This document shows, one piece after another, positions 54,675 to 62,726 of a stretch of DNA of 64,000 bases. Both the position numbers and the translations under genes were made by a program. How positions within the stretch are numbered: the stretch's first letter is position 1; each line of letters starts with the position of its first letter. Source of the DNA: Sphingomonas sp. RIT328 (lineage in GTDB: Bacteria; Pseudomonadota; Alphaproteobacteria; Sphingomonadales; Sphingomonadaceae); NCBI RefSeq assembly GCF_000632225.1, contig NZ_JFYV01000010.1:1-64000 (forward strand), written 5' to 3'. Under the pieces are notes generated by a model that did no database searches, was not told the origin of the DNA, and saw only the letters and a list, made by a program, of their open reading frames with translations.

Positions 54675-55570
54675 CTCCAGCCAAGGACCCGTCGTCGATG
54701 AAGGTCGCCATCGTCATCGCCAGCGTCGGCCGCCCGGTCGAGCTCGCCCGCTGGGGCGACCACGCCCGCCGCCAGACACTCGCCCCGAGCGAGATCCTCT
54801 TCTCGATCGCTTCCGATACCGACATCCCGCCGGGCTTCGCCGATCCGATGGTGCGCGTGCTGCGCGGCCCCAAGGGCTCGTGCCACCAGCGCAACACCGG
54901 GCTCGACGCGCTGACCAGCGATCCCGACATCGTCGCCTTCTTCGACGACGATTACGTGCCGAGCCGCCGCTGCCTCGAAGGCATTGCCGCGGTGTTCGCC
55001 GCGCATCCCGATCTGGTCGGCACCAGCGGCGAATTGCTCGCCGACGGCATCCACAGCGCCGGCGTCGATTACGAGACCGCGACCGCGATGATCCAGGCCT
55101 ATGACGCCGAGGATCCCGCCATCGACACGACGCTCATCAAGGCGATGGGCACCTATGGCTGCAACATGGCGTTCCGCCGGTCGGCCGTCGGCGACGTCCG
55201 CTTCGACGAGAAGCTGCCGCTCTACGCCTGGCAGGAGGACGTCGATTTCTCGCGCCGGCTGCGCGGCCGCGGCCGGGTCGAGCGCACCCATGCCTTCGTC
55301 GGCGTGCATCAGGGGGTGAAGGGCGGGCGCAGCCCGGGCCGCCGGCTCGGCTATTCGCAGGTCGCCAACCCGCTCTACCTGATCGGCAAGGGCACGATGA
55401 CGCCGCGCGACGCCTTGTGGCTGATGGCGCGCAACGTCGCGAGCAACCACGTCAAGGCGTTCAGCCCCGAACCCTGGGTCGACCGCAAGGGCCGCGTCAT
55501 GGGCAATTGGCGCGCCGTCCGCGACCTGCTCACCGGCCGGCTGCGCCCGGACCGCATCCTGGATATGTGA
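54671..55570 (+). CDS. Family 2 glycosyltransferase
   Basis: The product has 299 residues from the ATG at 54671, coupled to the upstream GT4 by an ATGA overlap; a second ATG at 54698 would also fit the domain start. VAIVIASVGRPVELARWGDH begins the GT-A fold, FFDDDYVPSRRCLEG near residue 92 carries the DxD, and YGCNMAFRRSAV and WQEDVDFSRRLRGRG match the acceptor-side and catalytic E-D blocks of GT2. It completes a run of one initiating and three transferring enzymes in the second locus. No export gene is adjacent. Confidence 0.9.
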   Translation: MTPAKDPSSMKVAIVIASVGRPVELARWGDHARRQTLAPSEILFSIASDTDIPPGFADPMVRVLRGPKGSCHQRNTGLDALTSDPDIVAFFDDDYVPSRRCLEGIAAVFAAHPDLVGTSGELLADGIHSAGVDYETATAMIQAYDAEDPAIDTTLIKAMGTYGCNMAFRRSAVGDVRFDEKLPLYAWQEDVDFSRRLRGRGRVERTHAFVGVHQGVKGGRSPGRRLGYSQVANPLYLIGKGTMTPRDALWLMARNVASNHVKAFSPEPWVDRKGRVMGNWRAVRDLLTGRLRPDRILDM

Positions 55571-55710
55571 GGACCGCGGGCTTGGCCGGCGCAGCAGGAT
55601 TAGACGGCGTCCCGCAAGGGCGGACGGGTGGCCGCATCTGGTTTGGCGTGATAGGCGAGCCGACCTACGCCCTAAAGGCCTAGAGGGCAAAAGTAGAATG
55701 GCCGCCGCAA

Positions 55711-56535
55711 TCAATGAGGAATTTGCCAGTTAATACGAACTGCATCATACGTCTCTATGGCCGTACCGTCCTTATCAAGAGCTGGCTTATACCGACCCCG
55801 CTGTAGTGCTACCGAGCATGTAATCGCATCAATAGAAGGCAATCCGCTCGAAGAGACGGTCTGACAATCTTTTACCTTTCCATTCACTCCAATCTTATAT
55901 AATACGACAGCTGTTCCACTTAAGCTTTCTCGTAGAGCGTCTAAAGGATAATCATCTGGTGAATACCATGACATCGGTGATCCGCCGAATGCAACTGCGG
56001 GCGTGCTGATACGATGCTGCTGGGCTGCGTCCACGCCAAACGACTTAAGTAAGTCATCTTTGCACGTTGCAAGCGCCGAAAACGCCTTGTCGGTACCGGT
56101 AAGGTCAAAACTCAATTGCGTGCTTTGGCCGAATCTCACCGCCATCGAGGTTGATTTGAGCAGGGCATGGTAGGCCTCATCACCGATTGAGAATAGCAGG
56201 AACTCCTTGTTTGCGTTGGCAACTCGCCAGTATTTGTAGGTTCCTTTTGCTACGTCATCACTAGATGAAAATGTGACTTGATATGCTCCCGTATCCGGCA
56301 GCGGTTTATCTTTTATCGGGCGGATGACGTAAGCTAACACTGGCTCGCCGGAGAACGTGGGCAACGGCTGGAATACTAGCGTCGCTTTTTCCAACTTGCT
56401 GTCTGATTGGTACTCGCGCGAGAGGATGCACGATTTGGTAGCATATTCTAGTGAGGGGTGGCCGTAAGGATGCAGTTCAGGCTGAACAGCGTCACCGATC
56501 GTTGATGATGCCAGCAATATCGCAAAGAGATACAC
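55711..56535 (-). CDS. TonB C-terminal-domain protein, low GC
   Basis: A 274-residue protein with a short N-terminal signal (MYLFAILLASSTIGDAV). The last 75 residues form a TonB-like C-terminal domain (GTAVVLYKIGVNGKVKDCQT to NWQIPH), with the conserved pattern around the cysteine-rich S-V-A-L-Q-R-G-R-Y-K-P-A. The middle part has no known domain and there is no proline-rich linker, so this is not a standard energy transducer. GC content is distinctly lower than in its neighbours, which points to separate acquisition. No TonB-dependent receptor is nearby. Confidence 0.75.
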   Translation of the reverse strand: MYLFAILLASSTIGDAVQPELHPYGHPSLEYATKSCILSREYQSDSKLEKATLVFQPLPTFSGEPVLAYVIRPIKDKPLPDTGAYQVTFSSSDDVAKGTYKYWRVANANKEFLLFSIGDEAYHALLKSTSMAVRFGQSTQLSFDLTGTDKAFSALATCKDDLLKSFGVDAAQQHRISTPAVAFGGSPMSWYSPDDYPLDALRESLSGTAVVLYKIGVNGKVKDCQTVSSSGLPSIDAITCSVALQRGRYKPALDKDGTAIETYDAVRINWQIPH

Positions 56536-56687
56536 TGCCCCGCCCCCTCATCTAATTTGATGCCGTCATTCGCCTTACGAAGTCCAGCGAGACGGTTTAT
56601 GGCTTAACGCGGGCGCTACGTTGGACTGATTTTCGACCTTTGAGAAGCTCCCCAGTCGAAACGTCCCCTCTCCCCATGGAGCCAATC

Positions 56688-57014
56688 CTATAGACCAAGA
56701 GACATCGTGATGACGATCATCCACAAGAGCATGAGCAGTACGCCCGCGTAAGCCACACCTGTCGCCCAGAACCATATCGGCGCCTCTGAGCGCCGTTCGG
56801 CCCGGCTATACCCAGACGGCATGCGCCCCGTTGCGAGGCCGACGTAGAGCAACCAAGCGACGATTTGCGCGATGAACAGCAAGGCGGTGCCTCCGGCCAT
56901 TTCTCGCCAATCTTCAAAGACCTCACCAATCAGGAGCCACGGACTGGCAGCAAGAGCCAGCATCAAAGCAATCAGCTTTCGGCGACGGTTGGCCGTCCAG
57001 TCCCACCAAATCAT
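56688..57014 (-). CDS. Small membrane protein of unknown function
   Basis: A 108-residue protein with three hydrophobic segments (LIALMLALAASPWLLIG, ALLFIAQIVAWLLYVGLA, AYAGVLLMLLWMIVITM). It shares the lower GC of the preceding gene and strand and lies 152 bases from it. I do not recognise the family. Codon use is compatible with a real gene. Confidence 0.6.
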   Translation of the reverse strand: MIWWDWTANRRRKLIALMLALAASPWLLIGEVFEDWREMAGGTALLFIAQIVAWLLYVGLATGRMPSGYSRAERRSEAPIWFWATGVAYAGVLLMLLWMIVITMSLGL

Positions 57015-57227
57015 ATCCGCAGTACGCTGGTTTGGACGGATGTCTTCAATCGCGCGTCAGCCTGCATTCGTCCAGCCCCACAACGCCAGCCCCGCGATGA
57101 GCCATAGAAGAGCGGTTCGCTTCACCGTGAATGAAATTAGCCACTCATGGTGCTCCTGCAAATTGCTGGGATATGTCCACTGGTAGATATGCGAGCCATT
57201 GGCAGATCGCGACGACCGGCAGATCAC

Positions 57228-58415
57228 TCACCGCACCGGCTTGATCCTCGCCCCGCCGCCATAGGTCGGTGCGGCCAGACCGCTCCGGCGGCGGATGATG
57301 CCGAGGATGACGCTGGTCACCACCAGCCAGCCCGAGGCGATCGTCGCAAAGGCGACGAGCAGCAGGTGGGTCAGCCCGGCGACCACCATCAGCGCGCTGA
57401 TCGCCGCAAAGAAGTCGCGCATCGTCAGGTGGATGAGGAATTCGGTCAGCGGCGAGGGCGGGCCGCCGCGGCGCAGGTGGAGCTTGATCACGTCGAAGTT
57501 CATCGCCGCGCCGGTCGCGCTGGCGTGGCGGCCGATCAGCAGCAGCCCGGCGGCGAGGCTGACCAGCGCGATGCCGCCGGCGACCGCGCCCGACACGTCG
57601 CCCGCCATCGCGACATTGGCGGTGACGCCGAGGACGAAGGCGAGGTTGGTGCAGGCGTCGATGACGCTGTCGAGCGTCGCGCCGGCATCCGAGCTGCGGC
57701 AGGTGGCGCGGGCGATCTCGCCGTCGACGCCGTCGAAGATCGAGGCGGCCTGGAACAGCAGGCCGCCGGCGACCAGCCCCGCCGCTCCGCCGAACAGCAG
57801 CGCCACCGCCATCGCCAGCGCGAGCGCGGCGGTGCCGAGGCTGGCGTGGAACGGCGTCACCGCGGGGAAGCGCAGCAGCTGGTGGCTGATCGCGCGCGAG
57901 ATCGGCCGGTTGACGTAGCGCGAGACGATGCCGTCGCCGCCCTTGCCGGTCGCGGCGAGGACGGTGCGGCCGGCGCGGTGCAGCAGCCGCCACGCCGCCT
58001 CGGGCGTCGGCGGCGCGGCGGCGCTGGTGCGCGTGTCGAACAGCGCCGGCAGCACATGCTCGCGCCCGCCGTCCGGCCGCCGCGCCAGCGCCGCGACGAA
58101 CCGCTCGCCGCACACCGTCAGGATATCGCCCGCCGAGGGCCGCGCGGCGAAGGCGAGCGGCAGCCGCGGCGCGAGGCGGCGGCATTCGGCGAGCAGCGCA
58201 TCGCTCGGCAGCCAGTCGTCGCCGGCGACGATCGAACAGCGGCGGATATCGTCCTGCCCGGCGATCGTCCCGACCGCCTGCACCGCCCGCGCCGCGGCGG
58301 GAATGCCGGCGACGCGATATTCGGCGGTCGCCGCACTCGAAAAGACAAGGATGATCTGGGGCAAATCGCTCGTTCCCGCTGGTGCGTCGCCCAGTTGACG
58401 GAGCGGCGGGGGCAA
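57228..58415 (-). CDS. CDP-alcohol phosphatidyltransferase family protein
   Basis: A 395-residue protein. The CDP-alcohol phosphotransferase motif DGVDGEIARATCRSSDAG, with the following ATLDSVID, matches D-x2-DG-x2-AR-x8-G-x3-D-x3-D exactly (about residues 229-251). About five hydrophobic segments follow or surround it. Residues 1-130 resemble a degenerate nucleotidyltransferase-like domain (IILVFSSAATAEYRV), recalling bifunctional inositol-phosphate enzymes. It would transfer a phospho-alcohol from a CDP donor to an acceptor in the membrane. It lies between glycan loci two and three; the start codon is uncertain. Confidence 0.8.
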   Translation of the reverse strand: MPPPLRQLGDAPAGTSDLPQIILVFSSAATAEYRVAGIPAAARAVQAVGTIAGQDDIRRCSIVAGDDWLPSDALLAECRRLAPRLPLAFAARPSAGDILTVCGERFVAALARRPDGGREHVLPALFDTRTSAAAPPTPEAAWRLLHRAGRTVLAATGKGGDGIVSRYVNRPISRAISHQLLRFPAVTPFHASLGTAALALAMAVALLFGGAAGLVAGGLLFQAASIFDGVDGEIARATCRSSDAGATLDSVIDACTNLAFVLGVTANVAMAGDVSGAVAGGIALVSLAAGLLLIGRHASATGAAMNFDVIKLHLRRGGPPSPLTEFLIHLTMRDFFAAISALMVVAGLTHLLLVAFATIASGWLVVTSVILGIIRRRSGLAAPTYGGGARIKPVR

Positions 58416-58503
58416 AGCCTTGGTGAAAAGCGGGCGGGCGCCGCGCTTGTCGGCAATGGCGGTATGAAATAGTATGAACAGACCGGAAGATGCGGGGTCG
58501 ACG

Positions 58504-58773
58504 ATGGGTGCTTATGCCAGGATGACCGTCGTGGTCCCCGAGCCGATGGCGGAGACGATCCATGCCGCCATAGCGGCGGGCGAATATGCGTCGGTGAGCG
58601 AAGTGGTGCGCGACGCGATGCGGCTGTGGAACGAGCGCCGCGCCTTCCGGGCAGAGGAATTGCGCCTGCTGCGCGACGCCTGGGACACGGGCAAGGCCAG
58701 CGGTATCGCCGGTCCCCTCGACATGACGGCGATCATCGCGGAAGCCCGGGACGACGCCGACGCCGCGCGGTGA
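58504..58773 (+). CDS. parD: ParD-like antitoxin
   Basis: An 89-residue protein from the ATG at 58504; ATGs at 58474 and 58522 are alternatives. The N-terminus ARMTVVVPEPMAETIHAAIA and EYASVSEVVRDAMRLWNER form the ribbon-helix-helix and the family signature of ParD/CC2985. The C-terminal part would neutralise the toxin. The reading frame is intact, in contrast to the adjacent toxin remnant, and the two are separated by one base. Confidence 0.88.
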   Translation: MGAYARMTVVVPEPMAETIHAAIAAGEYASVSEVVRDAMRLWNERRAFRAEELRLLRDAWDTGKASGIAGPLDMTAIIAEARDDADAAR

Positions 58774-58774
58774 G

Positions 58775-59066
58775 ATGACCACGATCGTCCTGTCCCGCCG
58801 GGCGCGGGAGAATCTGAAGCGGATATGGGCCTATATCGCGTTGGATGACGCGTGCGGCCGACAGGCTGCTGCTGGCGCTCGATGCCAAGATCGCGCGGCT
58901 GCGGTACTTCCCCGAGATCGGCCCGGCGCGCGAGGATATCCGGCCAGGCGCGCGCACGCTGGTGCATGGGCGCTATCTGATCCTCTATGCGTATGATGCC
59001 GGAGCCGAACAGGTCGAGATCGTCGCAGTCGTCGAAGGCATGCGCGACCTCGATCGCCTGATCTGA
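58775..59066 (+). pseudogene. parE: ParE/RelE-like toxin, frameshifted
   Basis: The start MTTIVLSRRARENLKRIWAY (58775) is a ParE N-terminus. Near 58850-58856 the frame shifts by +1, after YIALDDA, and the rest continues in the next frame as AADRLLLALDAKIARLRYFP to EGMRDLDRLI at 59066, a full ParE C-terminus including the REDIRPG and YLILYAYD blocks. Removing one base restores a toxin of about 96 residues. As read, the toxin is dead while the antitoxin is intact. Confidence 0.85.
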
Positions 59067-59099
59067 AGGGACCCAGCGCGAAGGAGGGCGCGGATCGTG

Positions 59100-59116
59100 G
59101 GGCGGGGCACCCGCCC
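59100..59116. terminator. Hairpin between convergent genes
   Basis: GGGCGGG (59100-59106) pairs with CCCGCCC (59110-59116) around a three-base loop, between the parE remnant and the convergent glycosyltransferase gene; outer GATCG/CGATC bases can extend it. There is no T-tract, so it is only a probable terminator. Confidence 0.5.
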
Positions 59117-59119
59117 GAT

Positions 59120-60253
59120 CTAACCCGCGCCTCCGGCAAGCAGTTCGCGGTAGAGCGCCAGATTGGCCGCGGCGAAATCCTGCCAGCGCAGGCTGCGCAC
59201 CCGCGCGAGGCCGGCGGCGCGCAGCCGGGCGGCGACGCCCGGCGCGTGCAGCACCGCGCGCAGCTGCGCGGCGATCGCGGTGACGTCGTGCGGGTCGGCG
59301 AGCAGCGCCGCGCCGCCCGCCACCTCGGGCATCGACGAGCGATCACTGGTGACGACCGGGCAGCCGCATGCCATCGCCTCGGCAACCGGATTGCCGAACC
59401 CCTCCATCAGCGACGGGTGGAGCAGCACCCGCGCCGCGCCGTACAGCGTCAGCAGCGCCGCGCCGTCGACCGCGGCGAGGAAGCGGACGCGCTCCGCAAC
59501 CCCGAGCGCGGCGGCGAGCGCGGTCAGCCGCGCGCGACCCGGCCCGCGCCGCTGCACCAGCACGAGGTCGATGCCGGGATCGTCCCCACAGGCGGCGGCG
59601 AAGGCGCGCAGCGCGCCGTCGTGGTTCTTGTACGGCGCGTCCTGCCCGACAGTGAGGACGAAGGGGCGGTTGAGCCCGAGCGCGGCGAGCGCGGCCGGGT
59701 CGGGCGGGGCGACCCGGAAATGATCGGCGACGCCCGACAGCGTCACCTGGGTGCGTGCTGCCACCGCCGGGTCATAGGCGGCGAGCTCCGCCGCGGTGGC
59801 GCTGCTGATCGCGGCGATCCCCGCGGCGGAGCGGATCGCGCGGCGCAGGCCGTGGCCGTAGAAATGCCGCTCGACCAGACCACGCGCGCCGGTGCGGCAC
59901 CAGTCGGGGTGGGTCAACCGCATGATGTCGTGGATCGTCACCAGACAGGGCATGCGTAAGCCTGCGGGCATGATATTGAAGGTCGCGTGGAACAGGTCGA
60001 CGCCCGACAGGTCGACGACGCGCGGCAGCCACCACATCGTCGCCGGACCGTTCGCCGCCTGCGTGACGACGCGCTCGGTGACGTTGGGCGCGTCGCTCAG
60101 CGGCCCCGGATGCGCGGGGTGGCGCAGCAGCAGGAAGCGCAGATCCGGCGCGAGCGCGGGGACATGGTCGATCAGCCCGCGTACGACCTCGGCGATGCCG
60201 CTCGGGCGCGGACCGACATAGCGGGCGTCGATGCAGATCGTCGGGGTCGGCAC
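59120..60253 (-). CDS. Family 4 glycosyltransferase
   Basis: The product has 377 residues from the GTG at 60253, 12 bases after the Wza-like stop; the longer upstream frame lies over that gene. TICIDARYVGPRPSGIAEVV is the N-terminal loop, FVLTVGQDAPYKNHDGALRAF and HPSLMEGFGNPVAEAMACGCPVVTSD carry the nucleotide-sugar site with E-x7-E. It is the last gene of the third glycan operon (ABC ATPase, GT4, Wza-like, GT4). Confidence 0.9.
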   Translation of the reverse strand: MPTPTICIDARYVGPRPSGIAEVVRGLIDHVPALAPDLRFLLLRHPAHPGPLSDAPNVTERVVTQAANGPATMWWLPRVVDLSGVDLFHATFNIMPAGLRMPCLVTIHDIMRLTHPDWCRTGARGLVERHFYGHGLRRAIRSAAGIAAISSATAAELAAYDPAVAARTQVTLSGVADHFRVAPPDPAALAALGLNRPFVLTVGQDAPYKNHDGALRAFAAACGDDPGIDLVLVQRRGPGRARLTALAAALGVAERVRFLAAVDGAALLTLYGAARVLLHPSLMEGFGNPVAEAMACGCPVVTSDRSSMPEVAGGAALLADPHDVTAIAAQLRAVLHAPGVAARLRAAGLARVRSLRWQDFAAANLALYRELLAGGAG

Positions 60254-60264
60254 GCGGCGGGCCG

Positions 60265-61437
60265 CTATTGCACCGCGTTGTTGATGCCGGTGATCGAGAA
60301 GGCGGCGCTCGACACGATGTTGAGGAATTTCTGCAGGTCGGCGAGCGGCGCGTTGGAGACGTAGAGCACGTCGCGGTCGCGGATCGCGAAATCCTGCGCG
60401 GTGAAGAAGGACGCGCCGTCGCCAAGGTCGAGCCGGTAGACGACCGGGACGAGCCCCGCCGCGGTGCGCTTCGCGGTCTGCGCGAGTGCGGGGTCGAGCA
60501 CCTCGGGATGTTCGAGGCGGAAGACGAAGACGCTGCGCCGGTCGGCGCGGTCGTCGCGCAGCCCGCCGATCCGGCCGAGCGCCTGCGCCAGCGTGATGCC
60601 GCCGCCCTCGAACGGCACTTCGGCATTCTGGCCGACCGCGCCGAGCGCGACGAAGCTGTACGGCTGGAACACCGCGGCGACGACGTCGCCCGCCTGGAGC
60701 GTGATGTTCTGCGTCGGATCGCGGACGATCGCGTCGAGCGGCATCGCGGCGGTGCGGCCGGCGCGGCTGAGCTGGATCGTCGTCTTGGCGACCGGCTGGC
60801 GCGATCCGCCCGCCGCGGCGATCGCATCGAGCAACCGTTCGCCGCGCGGGGTGAGCGGCAGGCGGCGGGTCGCGCCGACCTCGCCGATCACCGTCACCGC
60901 GCGGCTGTCGTTCTGCGCCAGCCGGACGATCGCCTGCGGGCTGTGCGCGCGCCCGGCGAGCCGCGCGACGATCAGCCGCCCCACCGCCTGCGGAGTGAGG
61001 CCGCGCACCATCAGATTGCCGACGAAGGGGATGGTGACGGTGCCGTCCTCGCCAACCAGTTGCTGCGGGATGCCCGCGCTCTGCGCGACCGCACTGCCGA
61101 TGCCGGCACCGGGTGCGGTCGCGCCGAACAATACCGCGGGCGGCGCTTCCCAGATCGCGATGTCGAGCACGTCGCCGATGCCGATCACCGTGCCAGTCGG
61201 CGCGACCGAGCCGAACACGTCGGCGAAGCGCTGCGCGCGGGCGTAGGCGGCGGCGCGCTGCGCGGTCGCCGCGTCGAGCGCGACGACGCTGATGCCGCGG
61301 TCGCTGGCAGTGCCCGCTTTGGCGGCGCGAGTGATCGCCCTGGCGCTCGGCCCCGAATTGCCGACCGTCGAACAGCCGGTCGCGAGCAGCAGCAGGAGCG
61401 CGACAGCGGATCGGGGGGTCGGGGGCAGGGACATCAC
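60265..61437 (-). CDS. Wza/KpsD-like polysaccharide export lipoprotein
   Basis: A 390-residue export protein. The lipobox LATGC puts the acyl cysteine near residue 22. The poly_export domain (TVIGIGDVLDIAIWEAPP and VTIPFVGNLMVRGLTPQAVGRL) is followed by SLBB-like domains (AVTVIGEVGATRRLPLTP and FVALGAVGQNAEVPFEGGGIT) and the closing DVLYVSNAPLADLQKFLN. It is longer than the Wza-like protein at 13081 and pairs here with an ABC transporter ATPase, as in KpsD-type capsule export. Its start overlaps the previous gene by four bases. Confidence 0.9.
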   Translation of the reverse strand: MMSLPPTPRSAVALLLLLATGCSTVGNSGPSARAITRAAKAGTASDRGISVVALDAATAQRAAAYARAQRFADVFGSVAPTGTVIGIGDVLDIAIWEAPPAVLFGATAPGAGIGSAVAQSAGIPQQLVGEDGTVTIPFVGNLMVRGLTPQAVGRLIVARLAGRAHSPQAIVRLAQNDSRAVTVIGEVGATRRLPLTPRGERLLDAIAAAGGSRQPVAKTTIQLSRAGRTAAMPLDAIVRDPTQNITLQAGDVVAAVFQPYSFVALGAVGQNAEVPFEGGGITLAQALGRIGGLRDDRADRRSVFVFRLEHPEVLDPALAQTAKRTAAGLVPVVYRLDLGDGASFFTAQDFAIRDRDVLYVSNAPLADLQKFLNIVSSAAFSITGINNAVQ

Positions 61438-62726
61438 AGGAACCTCTGGTAGAGCGCGGCGAGCCGCGCCCGGTAACGGTCGGGCGAGAAGAGCGCCGCC
61501 TGGACGCGGCCGCGCGCGGCGAGATCGGCGCGCAACCCGGCATCGCCGTCGAGCGCGTGCAGCCCGGCGGTGATCGCCGCGGTGTCATAGGGGTCGACCG
61601 CGATGGCGGCATCGCCCGCCACCTCGGGCAGCGACGAGGTGTCCGAACACAGGACCGGCGTGCCGAGCAGCATCGCTTCGAGCACCGGCAGGCCGAAGCC
61701 TTCGTAGAGCGACGGGAACAGCGCCGCCTTGGCGCCGCGGATCAGGCTGACGAGCAGGCCGAAGGGCGCATAGGGCAATTGGATGATGCGGCCGCGGCGC
61801 ACGTCGCCCCTGGCGGGCTTGCCGTTGGCGAGCGCGTCGAGCAGCCGCAATTCGCCCTCCGCCCGCCAGGCGCGCGCGCCGACGATGACCAGCGGCGTGG
61901 CGAGGCCGCTTGCCATATAGGCCTCGACGATGCGGCCGATGTTCTTCTTGGGCTCGATCGACCCCCAGAACAGGAAATAGTCCTTATAGCCGGCGCCGAT
62001 CGCGCCCTCGACCTCGCGCGCCACCTGCTCGTCGGGGGTGGCAAGGTAGCGGGCGGGGATGTCGACCGCCTGATAGGTGTTGGTGACCCGGTCGGGGGCG
62101 ATGCCGGTCAGGTCGATGATGTCGCGGCGCGAACATTCCGACACGGTGACGAGATGGTCGGCATGCCGCGCGAGCGTGCGCAGCAGCTTGAGATAGTGCC
62201 GCTTGTTGTCGAGCGTCGCATAGGGCAGCCGCAGCGGCACGAGGTCGTGCAGCGTGTAGAGATTGGCGGCGCCGGCGACGCGCAGCGGCAGCGGATAGGT
62301 CCAGTGGGCGAGATCGGGCCGCTCGGGCAGGCGCACCGTGGTGGTCGCGCCCCAGGCGTGGAACCGGCCGTTGGCGCGGCGGAAGACGTCGCCCGCATTG
62401 TAGAGCGTGTCGTGATGCGGCAGCCGCGCGTCGAACTGGCGCGTCACCACCTGTCCGGTCACCGGCACCGCCGCGGCGCGCGCGGCGCGCGGCGACAGCA
62501 GCCCGGCGAGGTCGCGCAGCCGGCCCTGCGGCCGCGCCGTGCCGGCATCGAAAAAGCCGATCTCGCGCAGCAGCGGCTCGCGCGCGGCGAGGCCCTGCAG
62601 GCCGTAGAGCACCGAGGTGCGATGACCCAGCCTGCCCAGTTCGTAGCTGAGGTTGCGGGCATAGGTGGCGACGCCGGTGCCCTTTTCGAGCCCGAGATTA
62701 TAGCCGTCGATCAGCACGTGTTTCAT
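61434..62726 (-). CDS. Family 4 glycosyltransferase
   Basis: A 430-residue GT4 enzyme. LIDGYNLGLEKGTGVATYAR is the N-terminal loop, FLFWGSIEPKKNIGRIVEAY and PSLYEGFGLPVLEAMLLGTPVLCSD contain the conserved K and E-x7-E. VTVSECSRRDIIDLTGI is the usual family linker. It overlaps both neighbours by four bases (ATGA), so the operon is translationally coupled throughout. Confidence 0.92.
   Translation of the reverse strand: MKHVLIDGYNLGLEKGTGVATYARNLSYELGRLGHRTSVLYGLQGLAAREPLLREIGFFDAGTARPQGRLRDLAGLLSPRAARAAAVPVTGQVVTRQFDARLPHHDTLYNAGDVFRRANGRFHAWGATTTVRLPERPDLAHWTYPLPLRVAGAANLYTLHDLVPLRLPYATLDNKRHYLKLLRTLARHADHLVTVSECSRRDIIDLTGIAPDRVTNTYQAVDIPARYLATPDEQVAREVEGAIGAGYKDYFLFWGSIEPKKNIGRIVEAYMASGLATPLVIVGARAWRAEGELRLLDALANGKPARGDVRRGRIIQLPYAPFGLLVSLIRGAKAALFPSLYEGFGLPVLEAMLLGTPVLCSDTSSLPEVAGDAAIAVDPYDTAAITAGLHALDGDAGLRADLAARGRVQAALFSPDRYRARLAALYQRFL

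Noticed and set aside
57145..58782. A 545-residue minus-strand frame overlapping the CDP-alcohol phosphatidyltransferase and parD genes
   Set aside because: It is another frame of the same strand, Arg-rich and without domain, while the 395-residue frame carries the full catalytic motif.
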